Below are positions 20,101-27,580 of a DNA stretch of 64,000 nucleotides, piece after piece (position 1 is the stretch's first letter; the number at the start of each line of letters is the position of its first letter). The stretch is from Plazaster borealis (Eukaryota; Echinodermata; Asteroidea; Forcipulatida; Labidiasteridae). The stretch lies in the NCBI GenBank assembly GCA_021014325.1, contig JAJGQC010000713.1, forward strand, positions 186,001 through 250,000, in the 5' to 3' direction. The notes beneath the pieces were generated by a model. That model saw only the letters and a list, made by a program, of their open reading frames with translations. It had not been told where the DNA came from and made no database searches. Position numbers and translations under genes: made by a program.

Positions 20101-22997
20101 ATATACTCAGTCAGTTTCCCCCTTGTGGTTTATAACTTGTAATTTTTTCTCTGTCAGATTTTTAAGCGACTCTTTGAGGACGGTCTGAAAATCCAGAAAG
20201 CTTTTATCCATGACTTGAGAAATTATGCCCGAGAAAAGAGAGAGGCGTCGTCCCAAAGACAGCAGGATGAGATAGACTCATTGGAAAACTAGTATCCTTT
20301 TTGAAAATCATAATTTCTATAGTATTCTGCACACATTTTTATCATGACATGTCGTGGCCAAGCGGTCTAGTGCACCGGACTCTAGTTCGCATGGCTGAAT
20401 CATCAGAGTGTGAGTTTTGATTCCCGATCATGACTCTTGTGTCCTTGAGCAATGCTCTTGAACCATAAATTGCTACTCTTAAACCAGGTGTATGAAATAG
20501 GGATGGGACAGTATTGTTAAGGGCTAGCCCATTATTAGCGCCAATTTTTCATTCCATTTCGTTCCATTTCATATTTATTGAAAATTCCAAGTGGCAGCCT
20601 TAATTAAGAGTTGAATTATGTGGAATTTAAAAAGGGGATAAATTTAAAATTACAGAAGAAAAAAAAACAAGAATAGGATCATGGTCTGTCAATCCAAGAT
20701 GCTTTTGGACCGCTATGGATTTAAACAAAATTCAGTGTGCTGACTTGACTCGTTGAGAAACCCTCAAGAGCTTTTAAATTATTTAAAATTGATCTCTGTA
20801 GGTGCTTTACTTTTAGCAGTATGGCTATCCAAACATATCAAGTCATGCTAATTAGTCAAAAGTTTGTTAATCCCTTTCTCAAACAATAAACCAAATGACA
20901 TCAAATTTGTTCGGGGGGTTTCTCTGGCTGTTGGCTGCAATGATATCGTTGAAGAATAGGACTCTTCGGTGTTCCGCTTGTAGCCACTGCCAAAGCTATT
21001 CATTCGAACATTGAGACTTGTGTGTTTCATGCGTTTTGTAGTAAAAAGTGATGTTATTACTGTTACTATTGCTATATGAATCTGTGACTCTGTGGCGTTG
21101 AGCAAAGTTGTTCAGGATTCCTCTTGAGCAAGGTTCGAATTGATGCAGTAACAACAAATAATTTGCACAAATGGTTGAACCTTTAGGGCTATGTCACACA
21201 AAGCAATTTACTGGCATCCAGTTCCAGGCAATCTCAAAAAAAAAAGGTATTCACATTTGAAAGTTCACATATTTTTCTTGGGGATCGTAAGTTATTGTCT
21301 GAAAAATTACTCATGTGCCACCAAAGTGGTCCTGCAGCATGCACTGCAGTTGGTTGCCTCTAAGTTGCCTTTAAGTTGCCTGTGTGACAAGGCCCTTGTG
21401 ATACAATGTTTGAAGTTAATGATGACATTAGATCTGGGTTCAGATGTTGTAACCAAGGCAGGAGAGACTTCAAGCGATCAAGCGATAATTTCCTTAGTGT
21501 CCACTCTCCAGCTATCGTAACCAGTTTAGTATGCTAGCGGAAACTATTGCTACTGAGAGATACGAGTTGCAGGTCAGGGACAAGGCACAGACAAAGGTGA
21601 GTTGTCGTTCTCTCTGGTTCTTTACTGTTTTTGTTTATTATAGACACTTTGCATATGACATCACACTCTCAAACAGCGCCCTCACTTAGGCAAAAGGAGG
21701 CAGCTCATTGGCTGTTCTTGATGCATAAAAATGTTCATGTGACCTCATCGTACCAGCAGTGGTGGGTTTTATGCAAGGGGTCTATTCAGCCCCTAGAGAC
21801 CATAACAGCCACAAGGGGCTTGCACCAAGTCTCTTATGGCGACCTCAAACAGAAACCAACAACGTCATAGTAAAGGTCACTGTTATGGAGTGGCATTCAT
21901 AGGCCACCGTAGCCTTGCTGTATGATGATGCAATTGGCTTTAAATAAACCATTTTTAGTGAATGCTATTACTGGGGTCCTGCAGTCTTTAGAACAGTCAC
22001 GTCCCTAATTTCTGTTTGGTATACCATTTTAAGGCATTTTTATTGGGGAAAAACTCAGCCACACGTTCCAGTAAGGTACATGACTTTTATTTGTTGGTAT
22101 TATTTGTAAAACATCTTAGCATTAAGCCTGAGGTTAACAGGTGATATATTCTACTTGTGTATCCTAGGGGTAGGATGCTGCACTCTTTTGGCGATCACAC
22201 CTTTTTTTCGGCTGCTACAAAGTTGTGGAATGCACTACCTCCGTTTTTACTTGGGGTTAATTCGCTGGCAATCTCCAAAAAGAAAAGGCATTCACATTTG
22301 AAAGTTCACATATTTTTCTTGTAGATCGTAAGTTATTGTCTAAAAAATTACTCATGTGCCACCAAAGTGTTCCTGCAGCATGCACTGCAGTTGGTTGCCT
22401 CTAAGTTGCCTGCAAAAGTTGCCCCGTTTCACAAGGCTTAATTAGAGATTCATTTTTAGGGAGGCATATAGTCTGTAATTACATTTGTTGTTGCTTATTT
22501 TTGTGTGCATAGCTAGATATTACTCTCTTTTCATTCCTTATTTTGCTATGTTTATTACTGTGTTTTGTTTTCCTTTTAAAGGGGCGAGGGTGTCTGCTTT
22601 TAAAAAAATTGTTTGTGTAATTTTATGCTGCATCTGTATGTAGTTGGTAATTTTTTTTGTATTTTTAAGCTGTCTTGTATGTATTTTGATGTAATTTTTC
22701 ATTGTTTGTATTGTGCTGGAATTTTTATTGTAATTTGTGCCTTTGAACATCCTGGGATGGAAAGGGCGTACTAGAACTGTACTAAATTATCATTGATGAA
22801 ATTATGATTACATCTTAAAGGTGATGGAGAGGATGAAGAGGGACACGAGATGGAAGATGGAGCAGGAGATCCGAGACGTCCAAGAGCAGATGTACAAAGA
22901 TGAGGACACGGAATACTTCAAACAGCTTGAGGTGGACAGGTTGAGAAGCAATCTACAGGTGGCATCTTACAAGACATTCCAAAGAGAAGAAATGTAA
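1925..22997 (+). CDS. CEP95: CEP95-like centrosomal coiled-coil gene, 3' part (14 exons, frame-disrupted)
   Basis: I recognise this as the C-terminal two thirds of a CEP95 (CCDC45) homologue, a centrosome and basal-body coiled-coil protein. The call rests on the last six exons, which give conserved segments in the right order: [13 protein letters not shown], then [56 protein letters not shown] and a final [14 protein letters not shown] segment before a TAA stop. Upstream exons encode a disordered Ser/Pro/Arg-rich linker with two related VAFED / VRFEE patches. Exons are 1925-2158, 2798-2937, 4804-5020, 5494-5601, 5860-6251, 7320-7412, 8489-8558, 9157-9260, 16544-16713, 17789-17863, 19766-19916, 20158-20291, 21525-21596 and 22821-22997. 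The N-terminal domain known for the family lies outside the window. At least seven frame breaks lie in mononucleotide runs and there are two in-frame stops, so this is either a real gene with consensus errors or a young unprocessed pseudogene. Confidence 0.8.
2798..2937 (+). CDS. CEP95: CEP95-like linker exon
   Basis: Acceptor CCCACCAG and donor ACAGAG/GTAAGC are both strong. The favoured frame reads [19 protein letters not shown] followed by a Ser/Gly/Pro-rich stretch to GEKEEYR. It ends in phase 1, which joins the next exon as KEEYR-DLPAST. A second frame ([12 protein letters not shown]...) is also open, so the first half of the reading is uncertain. The exon contains a run of six G at about 2874-2879. 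Confidence 0.5.
3553..4101. repeat. Pair of 55-bp direct repeats with hairpin potential
   Basis: A block of about 55 bp with TTAGACGAAGAC and ATCTTCGTCAACAG occurs at 3556-3612 and again at 4045-4100, nearly identical. Each copy can fold on GACGAAGA / TCTTCGTC. They could be the ends of one element or two solo copies. There is no ORF of note between them. Confidence 0.5.
4179..4695. mobile_element. MITE with long terminal inverted repeats
   Basis: The left end CACCTACTTACTTATTAG...GTGGTGA...GCATTAGTGGTGAA (4179-4255) is mirrored by TTCACCACTAATGC...AATTAAGTAGGTG (4619-4695). The arms are about 75 bp and imperfect, with an AT-rich 360-bp centre and no coding capacity. It is a non-autonomous DNA element in the CEP95-like intron before exon 4804. 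Confidence 0.7.
4804..5020 (+). CDS. CEP95: CEP95-like linker exon
   Basis: Acceptor GGGATACAG and donor GAAGAG/GTAAAT bound it. From the phase-1 acceptor it reads [18 protein letters not shown] and on to HPPRMRTNH, then stops. The next frame continues as [19 protein letters not shown] to the donor. One extra A at 4941-4942 would join them. The donor lies only about 10 bp before a tRNA-derived SINE. Confidence 0.6.
5031..5435 (+). mobile_element. tRNA-derived SINE, copy 1
   Basis: A tRNA-like head has an A-box-like segment near 5036 (GATGTGGCCGAGCAG) and a B-box-like segment (GTGTGGGTTCGGGTCCTG, about 5092-5109). The body has the common GCAAGACGCTTAACCATTATTGC phrase in variant form and a tail with GATAAAGCGCTATATCAGA. 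It starts about 10 bp after the 5021 splice donor. Confidence 0.7.
5494..5601 (+). CDS. CEP95: CEP95-like linker exon with VAFED patch
   Basis: It is bounded by an AATCTTAG acceptor and a GACAG/GTAAGA donor. The main frame reads [20 protein letters not shown] and then [11 protein letters not shown], ending in phase 2, which fits the next exon (AG plus C gives Ser). The start is open in another frame (SASYRP), so two bases seem to be missing in the C run at 5508-5510. The RVAFED patch resembles RVRFEE in the next exon. Confidence 0.6.
5860..6251 (+). CDS. CEP95: CEP95-like large linker exon with VRFEE patch
   Basis: Acceptor GCATGAAAG and donor AAAGAG/GTACGG. It reads [19 protein letters not shown], acidic and Ser-rich, then [12 protein letters not shown]. 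It meets an in-frame TGA at 6017-6019 that would be Arg if it were CGA. The same frame stays open through [17 protein letters not shown] to TPTSP. Near the CCCC run at 6096-6099 the open frame changes to [20 protein letters not shown] and then EEALEAD...[11 protein letters not shown]. The final phase is 0. Confidence 0.6.
6296..6650 (+). mobile_element. tRNA-derived SINE, copy 2 (different family)
   Basis: The tRNA-like head GTGGCAATGAGTGGCTAGTG and GGTTTGATTCCCGGCTAGG (B-box-like) are followed by the CACCAGAGTTTTTCTCCAGG and GGTTTTCCTCCTCCAG body and an ATTATTATTATT tail. It begins right after the donor at 6252, so both early SINEs sit close to exon edges. Confidence 0.7.
6835..7015 (+). repeat. 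Interspersed repeat family P, copy 1
   Basis: Shares order and wording with 8205-8400: ATTCAC near the start, CATCACAATA, GAGTCGGTGTCCC / GAGTCGATGTCCC, GCGTTTACAC, TTGACTCCCAAAATGG and TGCAAGGGGT at the end. Probably a degenerate non-autonomous element. Confidence 0.55.
7320..7412 (+). CDS. CEP95: CEP95-like coiled-coil exon with in-frame stop
   Basis: Acceptor CATTCTCAG and donor AAACAA/GTAGCA, phase 0 on both sides. It reads [11 protein letters not shown], then TAA at 7353-7355, then [19 protein letters not shown], which joins directly to DAEYKK of the next exon. A single C-to-T change from CAA would explain the stop. No homopolymer explains it, so this is the best candidate for a true nonsense mutation. 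Confidence 0.6.
7636..7995 (+). repeat. Interspersed repeat family X, copy 2
   Basis: Shares blocks with 15236-15690 in the same order: GCTCAAATT near the start, GGGCCAGTAAAC or GGGCCACTAAAC, CAATTGAATAATAATA, AAGACAAATGAGAT, TTCTCATTTNGATTCTGGTCTT and AGCCCTGCA near the end. It lies in the intron before the exon at 8489. The class is unknown. Confidence 0.55.
8205..8400 (+). repeat. Interspersed repeat family P, copy 2
   Basis: Second copy of the family, same orientation, with a TTTTTGGGAGTCGATG segment that can pair with TTGACTCCCAAAATGG near its other end. Confidence 0.55.
8489..8558 (+). CDS. CEP95: CEP95-like exon
   Basis: CTCTTTGCAG acceptor and ACAGTA/GTAAGT donor. It reads [20 protein letters not shown] without interruption, in at phase 0 and out at phase 1. 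Both junctions agree with their neighbours. Confidence 0.75.
8961..9088 (+). mobile_element. tRNA-like element with short terminal inverted repeats, copy 1
   Basis: The core TAGCTCAGTTGGTAGAGCG (A box) with GGTCGTTGGATCAAATCC (B box) is tRNA-shaped. It is flanked by ACAAAG-ATTGACAAAAT on the left and AATTTTTCTTTGT on the right, which are inverted with respect to each other. The same arrangement recurs at 19959-20086, so this is a repeat, not a stand-alone tRNA gene. Confidence 0.7.
9157..9260 (+). CDS. CEP95: CEP95-like exon
   Basis: TTTACAG acceptor and AGAGAT/GTAATT donor. From phase 1 it reads [18 protein letters not shown] and on to CIGTRD with no break, leaving in phase 0. The following intron is 7.3 kb and holds the LTR retroelement. 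The next exon needs phase 1, so a base is missing or a small exon in that intron was not found. Confidence 0.75.
9478..9892 (+). mobile_element. tRNA-derived SINE split by a nested MITE
   Basis: The left half ATGGTCTCATGGTTAAGAC (9487 on) is separated from its expected partner CAGGTTGTGGATTCGAATTTC (9718 on) by the palindromic element at 9511-9701. Joining the halves at the duplicated CTG gives a normal tRNA-like spacing. Confidence 0.65.
9511..9701. mobile_element. GGCCCAATTT palindromic MITE, copy 1
   Basis: Ends GGCCCAATGTCATAGAGCTG and CAGCTCTATGAAACTGGGCC are inverted repeats, with inner TTAAGCAG / TTAGCAG motifs. It is flanked by CTG at 9508-9510 and 9702-9704, a 3-bp target duplication. 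Confidence 0.8.
10000..10633 (-). repeat. 3' LTR
   Basis: 634 bp, nearly identical to the other LTR. It carries an internal direct repeat of about 55 bp (TGTAAAATTGG...GATGTTGATGAAGG) at about 10090-10143 and 10413-10466. Confidence 0.85.
11130..11414 (-). pseudogene. pol C-terminal remnant of the LTR element
   Basis: A 94-codon minus-strand frame contains [15 protein letters not shown], typical of the tail after integrase in gypsy-like pol, then a basic segment. It follows the gag remnant within about 25 bp, so several kilobases of pol have been lost. Confidence 0.5.
11439..12485 (-). pseudogene. gag remnant of the LTR element
   Basis: Minus-strand frames read, in order, [20 protein letters not shown] and [11 protein letters not shown]; then [22 protein letters not shown] and [17 protein letters not shown]; then a Gln/Glu-rich tail with a zinc-knuckle-like [14 protein letters not shown]. 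This is the layout of a Ty3/gypsy or PNMA-like gag. The frame changes near 12325 and near 11985, and the last Cys of the CX2CX4HX4C knuckle is Lys, so the protein is broken. Confidence 0.7.
12486..14392 (-). other. 5' leader of the LTR element with a short tandem repeat
   Basis: Nearly 1.9 kb with no convincing coding frame apart from a Gln/His-rich 66-codon frame (12531-12731) that may be the gag N-terminus. At 14107-14245 a unit of about 40 bp (GAGCTGGCTGTACCCAATCTC then a G run) repeats about three times. GC content there is well above the surroundings. Confidence 0.5.
14393..15028 (-). repeat. 5' LTR
   Basis: 636 bp, same internal 55-bp duplication. It differs from the 3' LTR by scattered single-base changes and small indels, for example a short insertion around 14465, so the insertion is not brand new. 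Confidence 0.85.
15236..15690 (+). repeat. Interspersed repeat family X, copy 3
   Basis: The longest copy. It contains a local tandem duplication of about 50 bp at 15480-15580 (CTCTCTCAGTGATTGTCCAA twice). Confidence 0.55.
16544..16713 (+). CDS. CEP95: CEP95-like conserved coiled-coil exon, two short-run frameshifts
   Basis: TTCATCCTCAG acceptor and CTCAAG/GTAAAG donor. It reads [21 protein letters not shown], then the open frame shifts at the CCC run 16607-16609 and continues as [20 protein letters not shown]. It shifts again at the AAA run 16681-16683 to give [11 protein letters not shown]. One extra C and two extra A would make a single frame that joins MEEAEK of the next exon in phase 0. 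Confidence 0.8.
17789..17863 (+). CDS. CEP95: CEP95-like coiled-coil exon
   Basis: TTGGTTTAG acceptor and GAATG/GTCAGT donor. Exactly 25 codons, reading [20 protein letters not shown] and then HNQRM, a charged amphipathic helix. It is phase 0 at both ends and intact. Confidence 0.85.
17950..18170 (+). repeat. Interspersed repeat shared with 52080-52260
   Basis: ATGATTTCATT, CAGTGACGTAAGCTT, ATTGGTCCG, CGTCTGCTGCATGC and CATAATGTTT occur in the same order at both sites. Non-coding, class unknown. Confidence 0.5.
18252..18425. mobile_element. MITE with CTATA-GACCCC ends, copy 1
   Basis: The left end CTATAATAGACCCCCCCTTGCATATG is mirrored by GCAAGGGGTTTATAG on the right. It contains CATTGGCTGAGAG and GGCGGCTAATG. 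A shorter relative is at 21637-21785. It lies between exons ending 17863 and starting 19766. Confidence 0.6.
18740..19353. repeat. 64-bp direct repeats 550 bp apart
   Basis: GCAAGTATAGAAGACGAAGG...TTCGTCTTCTACCAGAATG (18740-18803) recurs almost unchanged at 19291-19353. Each copy has a GAAGACGAA / TTCGTCTTC inverted pair. This could mark a small element or a recombined pair of termini. Confidence 0.5.
19766..19916 (+). CDS. CEP95: CEP95-like coiled-coil exon, two short-run frameshifts
   Basis: TCATGCAG acceptor and GAGCAG/GTTAGA donor. It starts REMKETRAK, shifts at the AAAA run 19790-19793 into [16 protein letters not shown], then shifts at the CCC run 19843-19845 into [19 protein letters not shown] and TREEQ. 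Adding one A and one C gives a single frame. RRYYDEF and the MM-K-RTRE pattern are the most recognisable CEP95 family blocks here. Confidence 0.85.
19959..20086 (+). mobile_element. tRNA-like element with short terminal inverted repeats, copy 2
   Basis: The core CAGCTCAGTTGGTAGGGCACC and GCAGGTTCAAGTCCCGG are better preserved tRNA boxes than in copy 1. Ends ACAAAGATATTGACAAAAT and AATTTTGTCTTTGT are inverted. It sits in the short intron between the exons ending 19916 and starting 20158. Confidence 0.7.
20158..20291 (+). CDS. CEP95: CEP95-like coiled-coil exon
   Basis: TTCTCTGTCAG acceptor and AACTA/GTATCC donor. It reads [38 protein letters not shown] and IDSLEN without a break. The exit phase is 2 while the next exon is read in phase 0, which would fit if the TTT at the next acceptor were TTTT. 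Confidence 0.85.
20351..20530 (+). mobile_element. tRNA-derived SINE, copy 3
   Basis: The head GTGGCCAAGCGGTCTAGTGC (A box) and TGAGTTTTGATTCCCGATC (B box) are followed by the TGTCCTTGAGCAATGCTCTTG and AACCATAAATTGC body, the same family as 5031-5435. It lies in the intron after 20291. Confidence 0.7.
21221..21390 (+). repeat. Second LINE 3' fragment
   Basis: Shares about 150 bp with 22266-22411 (AGGTATTCACATTTGAAAG, TTACTCATGTGCCACCAAAG, CATGCACTGCAGTTGG), starting further 3' in the element, so it is a shorter truncated copy. Confidence 0.6.
21525..21596 (+). CDS. CEP95: CEP95-like coiled-coil exon
   Basis: CGTAACCAG acceptor and ACAAAG/GTGAGT donor. Exactly 24 codons reading [19 protein letters not shown] and KAQTK, joining the last exon in phase 0. 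Confidence 0.85.
21637..21785. mobile_element. MITE with CTATA-GACCCC ends, copy 2
   Basis: Ends TTATAGACACTTTGCATATGA and ATGCAAGGGGTCTAT; shared inner words AAACAGCGCC and CATTGGCTGTTC. It starts about 40 bp after the donor at 21597. Confidence 0.6.
22140..22800 (+). mobile_element. LINE 3' end (reverse transcriptase ORF C-terminus plus 3' UTR)
   Basis: At 22190-22323 the frame reads [20 protein letters not shown], then [13 protein letters not shown] and TAG. That is the characteristic last segment of Jockey/CR1-like ORF2 proteins, where A-LWN-LP precedes a final FK-LKTHLF-type helix. It is 5'-truncated, as is usual. A T-rich 3' UTR follows up to the last CEP95-like exon. Confidence 0.65.
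22821..22997 (+). CDS. CEP95: CEP95-like terminal exon
   Basis: The exon follows CATCTTAAAG and reads [39 protein letters not shown] and [11 protein letters not shown], then KTFQREEM and TAA. This is the family's usual C-terminus. The 3' untranslated region is AT-rich; I could not fix a single polyadenylation site. Confidence 0.85.
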   Translation: MMERMKRDTRWKMEQEIRDVQEQMYKDEDTEYFKQLEVDRLRSNLQVASYKTFQREEM

Positions 22998-23232
22998 AAC
23001 GCTAGGGTTAATGGAAAGTGAAATTGCATTTATTTTTATTTTTATGTGCCTATTTTTCTTTTATTTCTGTTTATTGAATACCTTTTTTCTCTTGGTAGAT
23101 CAGTCAGTTAATTTATCTTTTGTTTATTATCTTTTGATTCACCTTAACATTTAATATTACTGATTTTTGCTTAGATTTTGTTGTTTTTTGGTTACTAGAA
23201 AATTTGTCCTTGTCATCCATACAAGGATTCAC

Positions 23233-23390
23233 ACATGGATTTACACAGTCATCAATGAAAATTTTCTGCTAAGCAAAATAAGCTAGATACCAGTCAAAAG
23301 TTGTACATTCGGTATGTTTTTTTAGCTGGTTACCTTATTCTGGTGAGCATATTTGTTGTTGTGCTCAGCTACTTTTTATGTTCTGCCATG
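23233..23390. repeat. Degenerate GGCCCAATTT-family MITE core
   Basis: Inner segments GCTAAGCAAAATAAGC, GATACCAGTC, AGCTGGTTACC and GTGCTCAGCTAC match the middle of the 9511-9701 element. Both terminal GGCCC ends are lost. Confidence 0.5.
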
Positions 23391-23482
23391 ATTACACTTT
23401 TTGGAACGATGGTGCAGTGTGATGCAATAAACAACATTCTTATACCACAGAGTAAAGGGAAACCATTGCTCTGGAATTAGAC

Positions 23483-24685
23483 TTTAAAGGCACTGAACAC
23501 GTTTGGAAATTGTCAAAGACCAGTGTTCTCACTTGGTGTATCCCAACATATGCATAAAATAACAAGCTTGTGAAAATTTGGGCTCAATTGGTCATCGAAG
23601 TTGCAAGAAAATTATGAAAGAAAAACACCCTTGTTGTACAAATTTTTGTGCTTTCAGATTAGGAATAAAAACTTCTTGCAAGAAGTTTTTATTATTTTAG
23701 TGAGAAATTACCTCTTTCTCAAAAACTACGTTACTTCAGAGGGAGTCGTTTCCTACAATGTTTTATACTATCAACAGCTCTCCGTTGCTTGTTACCAAGT
23801 TTTTATGCTAATATTTTTTTTGAGTCGTTACCAAACGTGTACGATACCTTTAAAGGGTGTTTGTAACATTGGTAAGAGTAAAAATATAAATGTTCACAGA
23901 TTCACACACAACTTACGTGGTATAAAGATGGTTATAATGGGAAACTCCCTTTGAAATGTTTTTGCTTTAAATGCTATAGTTTTTGAGAAATGAGTGAAAC
24001 AATTAGTTTTGATCTCATGAGTCAAAAACTTTTTTCTGGTGATTGCAATGACCGATTGAGCTTAAACTTTCACAGGTTTGTTGTTTCATGTATATGTTGG
24101 GATAAAAAACTTGATGTTTTAAAACAGTGAAAACACTTAATGTTTTTCCCCACTTTTTTCTGGTGATTGCAATGACCGATTGAGCTTAAACTTTCACCTA
24201 GGTTTGTTGTTTCATGTATATGTTGGGATACACCAAGTGAGGATACTGGTTTTTGACTTTTACCAAAAGTATATACTGCCTTTAAAGGGTCTGTATAGTG
24301 TATATGTTTGGTAATGACTCTGAAAATTAATGGCAATAAAAACTTACTTGGTAAGAATACAGCAGCTTTGGATAGTATAATGCATTTTGAGAAACTTCTC
24401 ACTTCGAAGTACTGCGGTTATAGAAAAACATATCACTTTTTATCCCAAAAAATTTGAATCTGAGAAGCGTTACCGACAGTAAGGTTTCTCAGATTGTGTA
24501 GTCCAATTGCAGATTATTCTTCCTCTCGATAACCGCTCCAGATTTTTGGCAATATCTCAAAAATGCTACCACCTTTTGAAATGAAATTTTCACAGGTTAG
24601 TTTTATGATATATATCTACAACTATATAGGATTGAAACAAACAGTGGGTTACAATTTTTTACCAAACGTATACAACTCCTTTAAG
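23483..24685. mobile_element. Three adjoining TTTAAAGG-ended palindromic elements
   Basis: TTTAAAGG or CCTTTAA marks each border: 23483-23855, 23850-24287 and 24281-24685. Each has GG-AATTGTCAAAGACCAGT or ACCAAACGTGTA type ends. The first contains CTTCTTGCAAGAAG, a 14-bp perfect palindrome. Shared TTTAAAGG junctions suggest insertion at TTAA targets next to one another. Relatives are at 54615-54961 and 63075-63413. No coding capacity. Confidence 0.65.
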
Positions 24686-25515
24686 CAGCTCTATGAACTT
24701 GGGCCTCGAAGTGATGAATTTACTTATGGATGATCTCTTAGGATTTAAGCTTCACTTGTTCACGATGACGTCATACTTGATTTGATAATATTTTTAAAGA
24801 GAAACCCCGTCCCTCTGTATTTTGCGATTTCTTAAAGATGCATCACCCGATTTCAAAATTTATGGGACAATTTAAAATGAGTAGGATAGCCCCCCCCCCC
24901 CGTGGTTTTTTCAATCGGCAAACATTTCAAATTGCAAATTTTGTCAACAAAATATCAATGAGGATTTGTAGTGTTATCGAAAAAGAAAGTGAAAAAAACG
25001 AAAAGCAAAACACCAAAATTGAAAACAGGAAAAACAATTTGGAGGAAATAGTGCATATCAGAATGTTTTCATTTTTCATTCAAAATGAGATTTGATGGGG
25101 ATGTCAAATGCCTCTTGAGTCTTGGTGCTGGTCTCTCAAAGTTGATCAAACTCTTATACAAGTATACAATTCTTGGTTATTTTATTACAAGGTTCATGTA
25201 CAGGGGCGGATCCAGGATTTTCCAAACGGGGGGGGGGGGCGTGAAAATGTACCAAGCAGCAAATGGTGAATGCAATTTGTGGCGCCTGAGAGCGCGTAAC
25301 GCGAAGCCGTAACTGCATTGGTTCCTGGGCCCGCTTAAATGCTCCGCAACTATAGGATTCTAGATGCTCTGTCGTGCGATCTCATGCAATATCCGACCAC
25401 CTTAACCAATTTTGTTTTAGCAAGATCATTATTTAAACATCATTTTAGAGTAGGGAGTCATTGAATCAGCCATCCTGAGTTACAAAATCAAAATGCAGGC
25501 TACAATTAATATTTA
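24686..25515. other. AT-rich non-coding spacer with a degenerate DNA-element end
   Basis: No gene is supported. There is a run of about 14 C at 24890-24903. At 25200-25240 GGGGCGGATCCAGGATTTTC followed by a G run resembles the terminus of a common hAT-like non-autonomous element; I could not place its other end. Confidence 0.4.
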
Positions 25516-27355
25516 TTCAGGATGCCCCCTAAAAGTATTCGCGGGGATCCGGCGCTTAAAAAATGTTTTGAAAAGAGAATTGGGCACGATAATATTATAA
25601 CGGTGCCCACTAATAATAATCTTTAAGGTGGAGATTTATGTGCAGTTGACTCGTGTGAGGGCGGTATGTTACTTTAACGGTGGTCATTTTATGCCTAGTG
25701 GACAAGTGTGAGACCGGTATGTTACTTTAACGGTGGCGATTTATGTCTACAAGGCCTTGTACATATTTTAATATTTGGGTCAAACAAGTTATGCTTTTAT
25801 ACGGTTTTCGGCTGTACAAAAAATATAGATAAGGATCCAACAAAGAGCGTTTCTGTGTGGGAAAAAGCTCCATTCTCAAAACTGGGTGAATTAGCCATTT
25901 TTCGCCAAAAAGCAACGCAATTTTCTCTGCCCAAAGAACACCCATTTCTCCTCGAATAATATGGTTACAGAGTTTTAGTTTGCACCAGCAGCACCGTCGA
26001 GTATGCCCCCTAAAAGTATTCGCGGAGATCCGGTGCTTAAAAAATGTTTTGAAAATTGGACTTAAAAATATTTACAAGGCATATTTTAATATTTGGGTCA
26101 AACAAGTTATGCTTTTATACGGTTTTCGGCTGTACAAAATAGATAGATCAGGATCCAACAAAGAGCGTTTCTGTGTGGGAAAAAGCTCCATTCTCAAAAC
26201 TGGGTAAATTAGGCATTTTTCGCCGAAAAGCGACGCAATTTTCTTTGCCCAAAGAACACCCATTTCTCCACGAATAAATTAGTTACAGAGTTTTAGTTTG
26301 CACCAGCAGCACCGTCGAGGATGCCCCTTAAAGGTATTTGCGGAGATCCGGCGCTTATAAAATGTTTTGAAAATTAGACTTAAAAATATTTACAAGGTAT
26401 ATTTTAATATTTGGGTCAAGTTATGCTTTTAAACGGTTTTTGGCAGTACAAAAAGATAGATTAGGATCCAACAAAGAGCGTTTTTGTTTGGGAAAAGCTC
26501 CATTCTCAAAACTGGGTGAATTTGGCATTTTTCGCCAAAAAGCGACGCAATTTTCTCTGCCCAAAGAACACCCATTTCTTCTCGAATAAATTAGTTACAG
26601 AGTTTTAGTTTGCACCAGCAGCACCGTCGAGGATGCCCCCTGAAAGTATTCGCGGAGAGGGCCCGTGTTAGGGCGGTATGTTTCTTTAACGGTGGCGATT
26701 TATGTCTACAAGGCTAGATATTGTAGATATTTTAATGTTTGGGTCAAACAAAGTCATGCTTTTATACGGTTTTTGGCTGTACAAAAAAGATAGATTAGGA
26801 TCCAACAAAGAGCGTTTTTTTGTTTGGGAAAAAGCTCCATTTTCAAAACTGGGTGAATTAGCCTTTTTTCGCCAAAAAGCGACGACATGTTCTCTGCCCA
26901 AAGAACACCCATTTCTCCTCGAATAAATTAGTTACAGAGTTTTATTTTGCACCAGCAGCACCGTCGAGGATGCCCCCTTAAAGTATTCGCGGAGATCCGG
27001 CGCTTAAAAAATGTTTTGGAAATTAGACTTAAAAATATTTATAAGGCATATTTTAATATTTGGGTCAAACAAGTTATGCTTTTAAACGGTTTTCGGCTGT
27101 ACAAAAAAGATAGATTAGGATCCAACAAAGAGCGTTTCTGTGTGGGAAAAAGCTCCATTCTCAAAACTGGGTTAATTAGCCATTTTTCGCCAAAAAGCGA
27201 CGCAATTTTCTCTGCCCAAAGAATACCCATTTCTCCTCGAATAAATTAGTTACAGAGTTTTAGTTTGCACCAGCAGCACCTTCGAGGATGCCCCCTAAAA
27301 GTATTCGTGGAGATCCGGCGCTTAAAAAATGTTTTGAGAATTAGACAAAGAAAAA

Positions 27356-27384
27356 TGGGCACCGTAATATTATTACGGTGCCCA
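27356..27384. repeat. Perfect 13-bp-stem hairpin of the type C unit
   Basis: TGGGCACCGTAAT, loop ATT, ATTACGGTGCCCA. The + strand contains TATTATTAC and the - strand TAATATTAC. The same hairpin is intact at 31419-31447, 35173-35201, 36967-36995, 41514-41542, 44936-44964, 47390-47418 and 50173-50201, and degraded at 25581-25609 and 39747-39774. Confidence 0.9.
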
Positions 27385-27392
27385 CTAATAAT

Positions 27393-27580
27393 AATCTTTA
27401 ACGGTGGAGATTTATGTGCAGTTGACTCGTGTGAGGGCGGTATGTTACTTTAACGGTTGTCATTTTATGCCTAGTGGACAAGTTTGAGGGCGGTATGTTA
27501 CGTTAACGCTGGCGATTTATGTCTACAAGGCTATAGTCTACAAGGCTTATTATAGCCTTGTACATTTTTTTAATATTTGG
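27393..27580. repeat. Internal sub-repeats of the type C spacer
   Basis: After the hairpin come three or four related blocks of about 60-70 bp built on GGCGGTATGTTACTTTAACG, GATTTATG and CTACAAGGC. The type B spacer is a single version of this block (GGCGGTATGTTTCTTTAACG), so type B probably derives from type C or the reverse. Confidence 0.75.
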
